From Chloroflexota bacterium (GTDB lineage Bacteria > Chloroflexota > Anaerolineae > Anaerolineales > Villigracilaceae): a stretch of 64,000 bases of DNA. The stretch's first letter is position 1; every line of letters begins with the position of its first letter. Where the stretch lies: contig JACRBJ010000092.1 of NCBI GenBank assembly GCA_016234555.1, positions 45,557 through 109,556 on the forward strand, given 5' to 3'. Positions 1 to 8,887 of the stretch are shown one piece after another. The notes under the pieces are model-generated. The model had not been told where the DNA came from. It worked only from the letters and a program-made list of their open reading frames with translations, and did not search any database. Made by a program: the position numbers and the translations under genes.

Positions 1-2
1 CA

Positions 3-227
3 CTTGCGCCATTCAAAGCCGCAGCGTGGAACCTGCCGACGGATGCCAAAGACCAGCTTGGGGCGGCGTGGGAGGCGCAGTTCGATATGTTGTTTGACAG
101 ACTTGGTTGCGCGAACACCCGTCAGATCGTGGAGCAGGTCATTCATCCTGTAAGAGTCAAACCGCATTTGGAAGATTATCTTGCAAGCCGCAACGCCCCG
201 GGACAAGTCAAGGGGTTGGCTGGCTAA
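3..227 (+). CDS. C-terminal part of an unrecognised protein
   Basis: The frame is open from the window edge to a TAA at 225-227 and gives 74 residues, so the 5' end lies outside the window. The visible part is mixed alpha-helical in character and contains the segment QVIHPVRVKPHLEDYLASR. I see no catalytic motif, signal peptide or membrane segment and do not recognise the family. It precedes the xylose isomerase by 47 bases in the same direction, so a role in sugar metabolism is possible but rests on position alone. That it is coding is supported by codon use like its neighbours and the absence of stops. Confidence 0.55.
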   Translation, partial: LAPFKAAAWNLPTDAKDQLGAAWEAQFDMLFDRLGCANTRQIVEQVIHPVRVKPHLEDYLASRNAPGQVKGLAG

Positions 228-274
228 ATTCTGCATTCTGTATTCATAATTCTGAATTCAAAAAGGAGTATCTC

Positions 275-1303
275 ATGCCCACAACCTATCGTTTTTCATT
301 TGGACCATGGAACATTCACTCCGGCGCAGACCCCTTTGGTCCCCCTGTGCGCGATGAATTTTCCTTTGCCGAAAAGCTCGAGTTCTACAAGAAGCTTGGC
401 TTTGATGGCGTTCAATTCCACGATGATGATGTGGTCTCCAATGCCGACGCTCCCTGGTCGCAGCAGGAAACCGAGGCGAAGCAAATCCGCAAGCAACTCG
501 ATGAGCGCGGACTGGTGGCGGAGTTTGTCGCTCCGCGCCTGTGGGAGCACCCGCTGACGATTGACGGCGCGATCACCGCCAACTCAGTCGAGACGCGGAA
601 GTATGCCCTCGAACGCTCCAAACGCTCTGTGGACATTGCCCGCCTTGTCGGAACAAAGAACCTTGTCCTCTGGCCTGCCCGCGAAGGGACTTATATGCGT
701 GAGGCAAAGGACCCGGTTGCTGCGGTCGGACGTCTGGTGGAGTGGATGAACGCCCTGCTGGAATACGACAAGGACTTGCGTATCTTGGGCGAGATGAAGC
801 CGAACGAGCCGATGGACCAAGCCTACGTCCCGACGACGGGTCATTTCCTCGGATTGGCCAGCCTGACGGTGGATCCCAGTCGCGTGGGTACGTTGATCGA
901 ATCCGCTCATGCCATTCTCGCGGGACTCGACCCCTCCGATGAAATGGCGTATGCCATCTACCAGAAGAAACTTTGGTCGGTGCATCTCAACGACCAGAAC
1001 GGTCTGAAGTTCGACGAGGATAAATCCTTCGGCGTCGTGGACCTGCGCCGCGCCTTCAACCAGGTTTGGGTGTTGGAGCGGAACGGGTACGGCCAAAACG
1101 GCGAGTTCGTCGGGTTGGACGTCAAAGCCCTACGCACGCAGTCGAAGGAAACCTCCACCAAACACCTGCGAAACAGCCGCGCCATCTTCCTGCGACTCGT
1201 GGAACTGGCTCGTTCCCTCGATGTGGCAAAGGTCGAGCAGTTACGCGCCGAGCGCGATTACGAAGAACTGGACATGCTGATCGTCAAGCATTTGATTGGA
1301 TAA
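275..1303 (+). CDS. xylA: Xylose isomerase, short class I type
   Basis: A 342-residue cytoplasmic TIM-barrel enzyme that interconverts D-xylose and D-xylulose using two divalent metals. The start at 275 is set by AAGGAG at 263-268; the frame is open further upstream but lacks a ribosome site there. Recognisable class I segments are DPFGPP near the N-terminus, GVQFHDDD (catalytic His region), LWPAREG, the metal-binding GEMKPNEP and the late WSVHLNDQ. It is shorter than the roughly 390 residues of actinobacterial enzymes, with compact loops. A PfkB-type sugar kinase follows 54 bases later, which would fit isomerase-plus-kinase entry of a pentose into central metabolism, although the kinase substrate is not known. 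Confidence 0.93.
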   Translation: MPTTYRFSFGPWNIHSGADPFGPPVRDEFSFAEKLEFYKKLGFDGVQFHDDDVVSNADAPWSQQETEAKQIRKQLDERGLVAEFVAPRLWEHPLTIDGAITANSVETRKYALERSKRSVDIARLVGTKNLVLWPAREGTYMREAKDPVAAVGRLVEWMNALLEYDKDLRILGEMKPNEPMDQAYVPTTGHFLGLASLTVDPSRVGTLIESAHAILAGLDPSDEMAYAIYQKKLWSVHLNDQNGLKFDEDKSFGVVDLRRAFNQVWVLERNGYGQNGEFVGLDVKALRTQSKETSTKHLRNSRAIFLRLVELARSLDVAKVEQLRAERDYEELDMLIVKHLIG

Positions 1304-1312
1304 TTGCAATAG

Positions 1313-1340
1313 CCCTTAAAGGTTTCCAAAACCTTTAGGG
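1313..1340 (+). terminator. Intergenic hairpin between xylA and the PfkB kinase gene
   Basis: The arms CCCTTAAAGGTTT and AAACCTTTAGGG pair with a single bulged T around a short loop. There is no U-tract after it, so it may be a weak terminator or an RNA-processing or stability hairpin that sets the ratio of the two genes. Confidence 0.5.
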
Positions 1341-1357
1341 GCCTGGATTGGAATCTC

Positions 1358-2443
1358 ATGACAGACGCAATCGTAGCAGGTCATCTTTGTTTGGATATCA
1401 TCCCCGATCTGTCGTCTCATGCGGGGGGAAGTTTCGATGCGGAATTTCAGCCCGGACGGCTGCTTCATGTGGGTTCAGCCGCCACATCCACGGGTGGGGC
1501 GGTCTCGAATACGGGGCTGGCTTTGCATCGCCTCGGCATCGAGACTCGCCTGCTTGCCCGGGTCGGCGCGGACCAGTTTGGGCGTATCGTCAAGCAGATG
1601 GTTTCCGACCAATCGCCGCCGCTTGCCGAGGGGATTTCCATCAGCGCCGACACCAGCACCTCGTATTCCATCGTCGTCAACCCGCCCGGCAGTGACCGCC
1701 GCTTCCTTCATCATCCGGGCGCGAACGACGATTTCCGCTCCGAAGATGTTCGCGACAAAGACGTCCGCAACGCCCGCCTCTTCCACTTTGGGTATCCGCC
1801 GCTGATGGCTGGGATGTTCGCCGACGGTGGCTCGCAACTGACCGACATCTTCCGCCGCGTCAAATCCCTTGGGCTGACCACTTCGCTCGATATGGCTTTG
1901 CCTGATCCAAACTCCCCGGCGGGTCGCGCCGACTGGCTGAGCATCCTCAAGAACACGCTGCCGTATGTCGATATCTTCCTTCCCAGCCTCGATGAAATTC
2001 TCTACATGCTCGGCAGGACGAGCAGCCCGCTTTCGGTGGGATTGCCGACTTCGGTCAGCGACGAGTTGTTGGGGATGGGGGCGAAGATGGTCGTCCTCAA
2101 GTTGGGCGGCTATGGCTTGTATTTGCACACCGCGTCCGCTTCCGTGCTGAAAGACATGGGGCGCGCGCGTCCGTCTGCACGGGATTGGGCGGATCACGAA
2201 AATTATCAGCCTTGTTTTCAGGTGGATGTGGCTGGGACGACAGGCTCAGGCGACTCGACCATCGCTGGATTTTTAGCCGCCCTTCTACGTGACCTTCCTC
2301 CCGACAGGGCGCTCGATGCCGCGCTCGGAGTTGGCGCCTGCTCCGTCGAATCTCCCGACGCCTTGAGCGGAATCCGCCCGTGGGATGAAACCCTGCGCCG
2401 CATCGAGTCAGGCTGGGCAAGGTCGTCCAACAGAATTTCCTGA
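1358..2443 (+). CDS. PfkB-family carbohydrate kinase
   Basis: A 361-residue kinase of the ribokinase/PfkB family, which phosphorylates a sugar or nucleoside hydroxyl with ATP. The first PfkB signature region appears as GGAVSNTGLALHRLG followed by ARVGADQFG. The C-terminal signature with the catalytic Asp is TTGSGDSTIAGFLAALL, where the usual GAGD anion hole reads GSGD. Length is at the upper end for the family. It lies 54 bases after xylA in the same direction, separated only by a hairpin. The substrate cannot be read from sequence; a xylulose-kinase role would be unusual for this fold. Ribokinase, fructokinase or tagatose kinase activity are alternatives. Confidence 0.85.
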   Translation: MTDAIVAGHLCLDIIPDLSSHAGGSFDAEFQPGRLLHVGSAATSTGGAVSNTGLALHRLGIETRLLARVGADQFGRIVKQMVSDQSPPLAEGISISADTSTSYSIVVNPPGSDRRFLHHPGANDDFRSEDVRDKDVRNARLFHFGYPPLMAGMFADGGSQLTDIFRRVKSLGLTTSLDMALPDPNSPAGRADWLSILKNTLPYVDIFLPSLDEILYMLGRTSSPLSVGLPTSVSDELLGMGAKMVVLKLGGYGLYLHTASASVLKDMGRARPSARDWADHENYQPCFQVDVAGTTGSGDSTIAGFLAALLRDLPPDRALDAALGVGACSVESPDALSGIRPWDETLRRIESGWARSSNRIS

Positions 2444-2444
2444 A

Positions 2445-2726
2445 TCAAATAATTTCAATCTTCGTATCCCAGACATCGCCATCTGTCCAGTTGGCTTCCA
2501 CCCATTTGGCAATCGTTTGCATGGACTGTTGCAACGTCACGGCATCGGAGTTCACCATCGCACAGGCGATGATGGACTCCGTCCACTTGTCCTGCAAATC
2601 CATTTCGGCGACGGAGACGTTGAATTCGCGGTGCAGGCGCGAGATCAGCGGCTTGATCCGTCCGCGCTTTTCTTTGAGTGAGGCGCAGAGGGGGAGGTGA
2701 AGGTGGATGGTGAGAGTGGCGAGCAT
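2445..2726 (-). CDS. DUF503 (YlxP-like) protein
   Basis: A 93-residue small alpha/beta protein of the DUF503 family. Typical features are the N-terminal strand MLATLTIHLHLP, the segment SLKEKRGRIKPLISRLH, and a second half that ends in a short acidic strand. Family members often sit in the nusA-infB-rbfA region of Firmicutes and have no established biochemical function. Here it lies tail to tail with the PfkB gene, one base apart, and downstream of a membrane protein gene on the same strand, which suggests co-transcription with that gene rather than with translation factors. Confidence 0.8.
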   Translation of the reverse strand: MLATLTIHLHLPLCASLKEKRGRIKPLISRLHREFNVSVAEMDLQDKWTESIIACAMVNSDAVTLQQSMQTIAKWVEANWTDGDVWDTKIEII

Positions 2727-2728
2727 GG

Positions 2729-3694
2729 TTAATTTAAATTTGATAGGCGGCTGGCAATGAACCAGTATAAAATTAGCAAATCAAACACTCCGCGAATAAT
2801 TGTAAAGATGCGGCTCATCAGCGACTCTGTTCTACTGCCAAGGATTTGGACGATCATTGCAAGAGTCAATAACACTACTGGGGTTATCATTATCAACGCC
2901 ATGAGAAAGATTTTGTCTGCGAAAAAAGATGCTATTCCTGGTAGTTTCGTTTCCGCGATGCTGATGCCAAGCAGCCAGAGCAAGCTAATAATTTCAAGAA
3001 AGAGCCAGATTCTTTTGAAAAATTTTTCCTCGGCTTTAATTTCCTCTATCTCATCAGAATCAAACTGAGGTTGTTGATCTATCCAGTCAGGGGAGGATTC
3101 GTAATTTTCTTCAAATTCATTGAAGTCACTTTCATCTTCGTCGTCAGGTTCTAGCTCCTTGGGGACGTTGTAGGCTTTCATGATTTTTTCCATCATGTAG
3201 TCGGTAAGGAGACTGTCATTGTACTTCCTGGGCTTGATCTTTTTACTGCCCTCGTTCTCGATCCTCTTTTCGAATTTTTCATATCTCTCCCTATTGGTGG
3301 CCTTGTCGATTCTTGCGGAAGGACTTTCTTCAAAATGCCGCTTGTCAGATTCGCCGTTTGCTAATTTATCAAGGCCATCACCGTATTCTGATTCTTCGCT
3401 CGCATCCTCACTTTCCTCTTTTACGTTGTAGGCTTTCATGATTTTTCCCATTACGAAGTCGGTAAAGCGGTTGTCGTTATATTGTTTGTGCGTCGATGTG
3501 ACTTTTCCGTGCCTTCTTCCCATTGGCTTGGGGAGTAGGTAATACATCATCATGCCGATGAATAATATCAAAGCAATGGTACTGAAAACTGTATCTGAAT
3601 CGATGCCGGCTTTAGACAACGTCTCACAAGAAGCTGTAATCGTTATGACTAACAAGAAAATGATAATTCTTATTCCAAACCACGAATTTTTCAT
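2729..3694 (-). CDS. Membrane protein with a duplicated cytoplasmic motif, unknown function
   Basis: A 321-residue protein not assignable to a family. The N-terminus is hydrophobic and ends in ITASC, a poor lipobox, so it may be a lipoprotein or simply have an N-terminal helix. A second helix follows (about residues 35-55), then a long acidic, charged region, then two or three C-terminal helices. The middle contains two related copies, TDFVMGKIMKAYNV and TDYMMEKIMKAYNV, about 85 residues apart, each followed by an acidic stretch, which points to an internal duplication. The gene is clearly more AT-rich than its neighbours, hinting at acquisition. It precedes DUF503 by two bases on the same strand. 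Confidence 0.7.
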   Translation of the reverse strand: MKNSWFGIRIIIFLLVITITASCETLSKAGIDSDTVFSTIALILFIGMMMYYLLPKPMGRRHGKVTSTHKQYNDNRFTDFVMGKIMKAYNVKEESEDASEESEYGDGLDKLANGESDKRHFEESPSARIDKATNRERYEKFEKRIENEGSKKIKPRKYNDSLLTDYMMEKIMKAYNVPKELEPDDEDESDFNEFEENYESSPDWIDQQPQFDSDEIEEIKAEEKFFKRIWLFLEIISLLWLLGISIAETKLPGIASFFADKIFLMALIMITPVVLLTLAMIVQILGSRTESLMSRIFTIIRGVFDLLILYWFIASRLSNLN

Positions 3695-3724
3695 GTGACC
3701 TAATTTCTTTGTATGCCGCCTTTG

Positions 3725-4150
3725 CTATTTGATTGCCTGTCTTAGCTTTTCCACCAAGGCCACAGCATCCTCTTCCTCACAAGTGTCATCACGTGACAGG
3801 AACTTTACCCCCTTCTCTGGGACTTCCCTGCGGCGTGGCACGATCCACATGTGAAGGTGAGGTTGTCCTTCCATCGTGGAGAGTTGATAGATACGCTCGG
3901 CGTCAGTGTGTTCCCGAAGCGCTTCATAAACCCGTTTCAGCAGACCGCCGAGGGAGGCAGCCTCTTCGGCTGTCATTTCGGAGTAGTCGAGAAAATGTCG
4001 CCTCGACTCGATGAACAACGTCCCCAGCGGACCCCACTTCACGTCCGCATGGCAGACCATCCAATGTCCATCTTCGTAGATGTAGCCGCCAGGTGGGACG
4101 AGTTCCAGTCCAGTGTGTTTGCGGCAGATTACGCAAGTCTCACTATTCAT
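3725..4150 (-). CDS. HIT-family protein with altered histidine triad
   Basis: A 141-residue histidine-triad superfamily protein; members hydrolyse or transfer nucleotides (AMP-lysine, dinucleoside polyphosphates). An N-terminal CVIC pair (C6, C9) resembles the zinc-binding start of many HIT proteins. The triad reads H98-L-H100-M-W102, so the middle nucleophilic His is kept but the third His is replaced by Trp, followed by IVPRR as usual. Loss of the third His is seen in some divergent HIT branches and may change activity. It is divergent from folC, with a 56-base spacer of repeat-like sequence. Confidence 0.85.
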   Translation of the reverse strand: MNSETCVICRKHTGLELVPPGGYIYEDGHWMVCHADVKWGPLGTLFIESRRHFLDYSEMTAEEAASLGGLLKRVYEALREHTDAERIYQLSTMEGQPHLHMWIVPRRREVPEKGVKFLSRDDTCEEEDAVALVEKLRQAIK

Positions 4151-4151
4151 A

Positions 4152-4206
4152 CGGTATTCCTTGGTTATGATTTACGAATTGCGAATTACGCCTTACAATC
4201 TCATTC
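4152..4206. repeat. Degenerate heptad-type repeat in the HIT/folC divergent spacer
   Basis: The spacer contains near-repeats such as TTACGAATTG, CGAATTACG and CTTACAATC with a spacing of about seven to ten bases. It belongs to the same class of low-complexity intergenic arrays seen at 230-260, 14304-14400, 17142-17185 and 48992-49026. No clear promoter is visible in it. Confidence 0.45.
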
Positions 4207-5508
4207 ATGGACACCGAAACCGCATACAACCAAGCCCTCGATTACCTCTATTCCTTCGTGGATTATAGCCTGAAACACGCCTCCGAATTAGCAAAGGCGG
4301 ACTTCAACCTCGACCGCATGTTTGCTTTGATGGAGTCACTGGGGAACCCGCAGAACCGCTATCCCATCATTCATGTGGCAGGGACAAAGGGGAAGGGGTC
4401 AACGTCTGCGCTGTGTGCAGCGGGTTTGCAGGTTGCAGGTTATCAGGTTGGATTATACACATCGCCGCACCTGCTGGATTACAGCGAAAGAATCCAAATC
4501 AATGGCAAGCCGATTTCGCATGGACAGTTGGTCGAGCTGGTGGAGGAGATCAAGCCGCACGTGGCAAAGATCGAAAAGTTGACCACCTTCGAAATCACCA
4601 CCGCGCTGGCGTTCATGGCGTTTGCAAAATACAAGGTCAACGCGGCGGTCTTTGAAGTCGGCTTGGGTGGGCGGCTGGACGCGACCAACATTGTCACGCC
4701 AAAAGTTTCGGTTATCACTTCGTTGTCCTACGATCACATGGCTGTGCTTGGGGACACGTTGACGTTGATCGCAGGTGAGAAGGCGGGCATCATCAAGCAG
4801 GGCGTGCCTGTGGTCTCGTCCCCACAAAAGGACGAGGCACTGGCAGTTTTGGAGCGTGTAGCCAAACTAAAGAATGCAGAGTTGACGCTTGTGGGGCGCG
4901 ATGTAAAGTTTAAGTCGGTCGGGTCATCTTTGGAGGGACAAACGTTCAACGTTCAACGTTCAACGTTTAGAGTTCCTTTGCTCGGGAGCCATCAAATCGA
5001 AAACGCCGCTACGGCTTACACGGCATTGCGCACCAGCGGAATTCCCATTACCGACGAACAGATACAAAAAGGCTTTTCTCAGGTAAAATGGCGCGCCCGC
5101 TTCGAAGTGGCACGGCGCGACCCGCCTGTCATCTTCGACTCGGCGCACAACCAGGATTCTTTCGAGAAGTTGGGCGAGACTCTTGAAACGTACTTTCCCG
5201 GTAAAAAAGTTATTCTGATCTTCGGTGCATCGGAGGATAAAAATATCCCCGGCATGTTCGCCGCTTTGCTGCCGAAGATTCAAAAAATCATCATCACCCG
5301 TGCTGACCATCCGCGGGCGCTCGAAGTGGAGCGAATTCAAGGGTTGGCGGATCAGGCTGGGGCGGAGTCGGAATCGGTTACGCCAGTTAAGTCCGCATTG
5401 GCTCGGGCGTTGGAACTATCCGTAAAAGATGGTAGCATTGTCCTCTCCGCTGGAAGCATGTTTGTGACGGCGGAAGTCATGTCTGCATGGAAAACGAGTA
5501 ATCAATGA
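4207..5508 (+). CDS. folC: Folylpolyglutamate synthase / dihydrofolate synthase
   Basis: A 433-residue cytoplasmic ligase of the Mur ligase superfamily that adds glutamate to dihydropteroate and to reduced folates using ATP. Diagnostic segments are the P-loop HVAGTKGKGSTSA, the folate-binding TSPHLLDYSERIQI, EVGLGGRLDATN and the SYDHMAVLGDTLTLIAGEKA motif. In the C-terminal domain FDSAHNQDSFEKL matches the conserved DGAHN region. A short segment, QTFNVQRSTFRV, is encoded by an insertion of heptanucleotide repeats (4941-4968) between the two domains, at a place where length variation is tolerated. Its stop overlaps the lon start by four bases, so translation is likely coupled. Confidence 0.95.
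   Translation: MDTETAYNQALDYLYSFVDYSLKHASELAKADFNLDRMFALMESLGNPQNRYPIIHVAGTKGKGSTSALCAAGLQVAGYQVGLYTSPHLLDYSERIQINGKPISHGQLVELVEEIKPHVAKIEKLTTFEITTALAFMAFAKYKVNAAVFEVGLGGRLDATNIVTPKVSVITSLSYDHMAVLGDTLTLIAGEKAGIIKQGVPVVSSPQKDEALAVLERVAKLKNAELTLVGRDVKFKSVGSSLEGQTFNVQRSTFRVPLLGSHQIENAATAYTALRTSGIPITDEQIQKGFSQVKWRARFEVARRDPPVIFDSAHNQDSFEKLGETLETYFPGKKVILIFGASEDKNIPGMFAALLPKIQKIIITRADHPRALEVERIQGLADQAGAESESVTPVKSALARALELSVKDGSIVLSAGSMFVTAEVMSAWKTSNQ
4941..4968 (+). repeat. Tandem heptanucleotide repeat inside folC
   Basis: Three perfect copies of AACGTTC are followed by a fourth AACGTTT, in frame with folC. Because 7 is not a multiple of 3, the copies are read in successive frames as FNVQRSTF. 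This is a repeat normally expected between genes that has become part of a protein. Confidence 0.9.
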
Positions 5509-7979
5509 ATCATCAAAACGATTGGAACGAAGAAGAAGATAATTTCGACCTGACCCTCTCACAGCGGACCGAGGAGTTGTACCGCATCCCGAACATGGAG
5601 CCAAACGCCGATGGCTTGATCGAAGCCGCCGTGTTGCCGCTGCGTGACATGGTGATTTTCCCGCGCATGGTCTCGCCGATCTTTGTCGGGCGCGAGGCTT
5701 CGCTTTTGGCAGTGCAGGATGCCCAACGCAAAGAGCAGACCGTGATCGGACTGACTCAAAAAGACCCCGAAGTGAATGAGCCTGGCATCAATGACTTTCT
5801 ACCTGTTGGTGTGGAGATGGCAGTGGGGCGGTTGCTGCACATGCCCGATGGCTCGTACTCCGCGCTGGTGCAGGGACGCAAGCGCGTGGAGATCATCGAA
5901 TACCTGAGCGTGAAGCCGTACATCAAAGTGCGCGCGCGAGTGATTAACGAACCTACAACTGCAGACCGGCAGACGCAGGCTTTGATGCGCTCCGCGTTGA
6001 GTCTCTTCGAGCGCTGTGTGCAACTGGACAGGTCGATTCCCGAAGAGGCGCATTTGTTTGCGTTGAACATTGCCGAACCCGGCTGGCTTGCGGACATGAT
6101 CGCCACATCGCTCTCGCTGAACTACGAAGCCAAACTACGCCTGCTGATGATCCTCGACCCGAAGGCGAGACTCGGTCAACTGAATGCCATCCTTGCGCAG
6201 GAAGTGGATGTGCTCGAACTCGAAGACGAAATCCATTCCCGCGTTCAAAACGAAGTGGATAAAAGCCAGCGCGAGTTTTATCTGCGCGAGCAGATGAAGC
6301 AGATTCAAAACGAACTCGGTGAAGGCGACATCTTTACCCGTGAATCGTCCGACTTGAAGAAGAAGGTCGAGAGCGCGAACCTGCCCGAAGAGGCGAAGAA
6401 GGTTGCATTCAAAGAGTTGGAGCGGCTGAACCAGATGCCGCCGATGGCTCCCGAAGTGGGAATCATCCGCACCTACATCGACTGGATCGTTGACCTGCCG
6501 TGGAACAATCCCACGCCTGATAATTTGGACGTGAAGAACGCCGCGAAAATTCTCGAACGTGATCATTACGGTTTGAAGAAGGCGAAGGAAAGGATTCTCG
6601 AATATATCGCCGTGCGTTCGCTCAAACCCAAGAAGGAGCGCCAGCCGATCCTGTGTTTTGTCGGACCTCCCGGTGTGGGCAAGACCTCGCTCGGACGTTC
6701 GATTGCCGACGCGCTGGGTCGCAAGTTTGTGCGCGTGTCGTTGGGCGGCGTACGCGATGAAGCTGAAATCCGCGGACATCGTCGCACCTACATCGGCGCC
6801 CTGCCTGGGCGAATTATCCAGACGATGAAGCGGGCTGGGACGTCGAATCCGCTTTTCATGCTGGATGAAATCGACAAGCTGTATTCCGACTTCCGCGGCG
6901 ACCCCGCCTCGGCGATGCTTGAGGTGCTCGACCCTGAGCAGAACTTCGCTTTCAGCGACCACTACCTCGAACTGCCGTTTGACCTGTCGAAGGTCATGTT
7001 CATCACCACCGCCAACTCGCTGGGCAGCATCCCCGCGCCGTTGCTCGACCGCATGGAAGTCATCGAATTCCCCGGCTACATCGAAGAGGAAAAACTGGAG
7101 ATTGCCAACCGCTATCTCATCCCGCGCCAGATCGAAGAGAACGGAATCGACTCTCTCGGCATGGCGTTTGAGCCAACTGCATTGCAGCGCATCATCCGCG
7201 AATATACCTACGAAGCGGGCGTCCGCAACCTGGAGCGCGAGATTGGAAAGGTCTGCCGCAAGGTGGCGCGGATGAAAGCGGAAGCGAAGAAGTATCCCGC
7301 GTCAATCGCGCCAGAGATGATCGAAAAGCTGCTCGGACCCCAGCAGGTCTTTCCGCCCGAAGCGGAGCGCACCGATGAGGTGGGCGTCGCCACCAGCCTG
7401 GCATGGACGGAAAACGGCGGCGAGATCATGGCTGTGGAAGTTGCCGTCCTCGAAGGCAAGGGCGGGATGCAGATGACGGGTCAACTGGGCGAGGTGATGC
7501 AGGAATCGGGTCAGGCGGCATTGACCTACATCAAGTCCCGCGCCGCCGCGCTCAAGATCGACCCCGAAGTCTTCGAGCGGATGGATATCCACGTCCACAT
7601 GCCCGAAGGCGGAATCCCGAAGGATGGACCTTCGGCGGGAATCACGATGGCGACAGCGATCATCTCCGCGCTGACGGGGCGACCCGTTTTCCGTCTGGTC
7701 GGCATGACGGGTGAGATCACCCTGCGCGGACGTGTGCTTCCCATCGGCGGCGTGCGCGAGAAAGTCCTTGCCGCCCACCGTGCTGGACTCAAAACCGTCC
7801 TCCTGCCCGAAAAGAACCTGAAGGATTTGGTGGAGCTTCCCAAGACTGCCAAGTCCGAGTTGAAGATCGTCCCCATCAAACACATGGACGACGTGCTTGC
7901 TCTGGCGCTCTCGGAGAAGGTGACTGTCAAGCCGCCGCGTCCGAAGAGGCAGCCGAAGGATGAGGGGCAGGACGAGTAG
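5505..7979 (+). CDS. lon: ATP-dependent protease Lon
   Basis: An 824-residue LonA-type AAA+ protease that unfolds and degrades misfolded and regulatory proteins in the cytoplasm. Order: N-terminal LAN substrate-binding domain (PLRDMVIFPRMVSPIFVGR onward), coiled coil with the conserved REQMKQIQNELGE, AAA+ module with Walker A GPPGVGKT at residues 387-394 and the FMLDEIDK Walker B, then the protease domain with catalytic Ser710 in DGPSAGIT and Lys753 in REKVLAAHR. All key residues are present and the length is normal. The start is the ATG overlapping the folC stop (ATGA). The C-terminal tail is short and basic. Confidence 0.97.
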   Translation: MNHQNDWNEEEDNFDLTLSQRTEELYRIPNMEPNADGLIEAAVLPLRDMVIFPRMVSPIFVGREASLLAVQDAQRKEQTVIGLTQKDPEVNEPGINDFLPVGVEMAVGRLLHMPDGSYSALVQGRKRVEIIEYLSVKPYIKVRARVINEPTTADRQTQALMRSALSLFERCVQLDRSIPEEAHLFALNIAEPGWLADMIATSLSLNYEAKLRLLMILDPKARLGQLNAILAQEVDVLELEDEIHSRVQNEVDKSQREFYLREQMKQIQNELGEGDIFTRESSDLKKKVESANLPEEAKKVAFKELERLNQMPPMAPEVGIIRTYIDWIVDLPWNNPTPDNLDVKNAAKILERDHYGLKKAKERILEYIAVRSLKPKKERQPILCFVGPPGVGKTSLGRSIADALGRKFVRVSLGGVRDEAEIRGHRRTYIGALPGRIIQTMKRAGTSNPLFMLDEIDKLYSDFRGDPASAMLEVLDPEQNFAFSDHYLELPFDLSKVMFITTANSLGSIPAPLLDRMEVIEFPGYIEEEKLEIANRYLIPRQIEENGIDSLGMAFEPTALQRIIREYTYEAGVRNLEREIGKVCRKVARMKAEAKKYPASIAPEMIEKLLGPQQVFPPEAERTDEVGVATSLAWTENGGEIMAVEVAVLEGKGGMQMTGQLGEVMQESGQAALTYIKSRAAALKIDPEVFERMDIHVHMPEGGIPKDGPSAGITMATAIISALTGRPVFRLVGMTGEITLRGRVLPIGGVREKVLAAHRAGLKTVLLPEKNLKDLVELPKTAKSELKIVPIKHMDDVLALALSEKVTVKPPRPKRQPKDEGQDE

Positions 7980-8065
7980 GAAAATTATTTCATAACAAAT
8001 TCCCCCTCAGGCAGTGTGGATGATAAAATATCCATGCTGCTTTTTAATCTCCGCACGGAAAAACC

Positions 8066-8887
8066 ATGTCCAAACTTGAAAATAAAGTCGTTTTGATTAC
8101 TGGCGCATCATCGGGATTTGGCGAAGATGCCGCGTTGATGTTCGCCGCCGAGGGCTGCAAGGTCGTCCTCGCCGCGCGGCGCATCGACCGTCTGCAAGCC
8201 CTTGCCGCCAAAATCCAGGATACGGGTGGCGAAGCCCTCGCCATCCCTGTGGACATTGTCGATGTCGCCGAGGTAAAGAATCTGGTAGAGACCACACTCG
8301 ACCTTTATGGTCAGATCGACATCCTTTTCAACAATGCGGGCATTGGGCGCGTTGCATGGTTTGAAGATCATTCCTGGGACCGCGATATCAACACCCTTAT
8401 ACAGGTCAACCTGATCGGGCTGATGCAGGTCACGCATGAGGTATTGCCGCACATGCTGGCACGGGGCGAGGGTCACATCATCAACATGGCATCGGTTGCG
8501 GGGCTGATGGCTCCGCCGCTCATTGCCAGTTATTCCGCCAGCAAGTTTGGCGTGCGCGGTTTCACCGATGTCCTGCGCCGCGAGGTCGCCCCGTTCGGGG
8601 TCAAGGTCAGCGGCATTTACCCCGGACCCGCCTCCACCGAGTTCGGTCAGCATGTGGGAAAGAATCAGGCTTATCGCAAGTTCCGTTCCGGGTTCAGGGT
8701 CCACATGACCTCGGAATATGTCGCCCGCCGCGTGGTGAACGTCGCCAAACGTCCGCGCCGCAGCCTGATCATCCCCTGGTGGTTCCGCATCGTCTACGTC
8801 TTCGACATGCTCTTCCCGACCATCATGGATTGGCTCTATTTTCATTACGTGAAAAAATATCGCAACCTGGATAAGGAGAATAAATGA
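8066..8887 (+). CDS. Short-chain dehydrogenase/reductase
   Basis: A 273-residue NAD(P)-dependent oxidoreductase with the classical SDR fold. The cofactor motif is TGASSGFGED (TGxxxGxG), the NNAG motif is present, and the catalytic Ser and YxxxK appear as MASVAG and YSASKFG. PGPASTEFG matches the PG motif after the active site. The C-terminus has a hydrophobic stretch ending in basic residues, as in SDRs that associate with membranes and act on lipophilic substrates. Substrate unknown. It overlaps the next gene by four bases, so the two are co-translated. Confidence 0.92.
   Translation: MSKLENKVVLITGASSGFGEDAALMFAAEGCKVVLAARRIDRLQALAAKIQDTGGEALAIPVDIVDVAEVKNLVETTLDLYGQIDILFNNAGIGRVAWFEDHSWDRDINTLIQVNLIGLMQVTHEVLPHMLARGEGHIINMASVAGLMAPPLIASYSASKFGVRGFTDVLRREVAPFGVKVSGIYPGPASTEFGQHVGKNQAYRKFRSGFRVHMTSEYVARRVVNVAKRPRRSLIIPWWFRIVYVFDMLFPTIMDWLYFHYVKKYRNLDKENK

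Noticed and set aside
107..274. N-terminal extension of xylose isomerase by 56 residues
   Set aside because: The extension overlaps the preceding gene and a repeat-like spacer, while a good AAGGAG precedes the ATG at 275.
584..2197. Minus-strand frames of 170 and 240 codons opposite xylA and the kinase gene
   Set aside because: Antisense shadows of two well-supported enzymes with conserved active sites.
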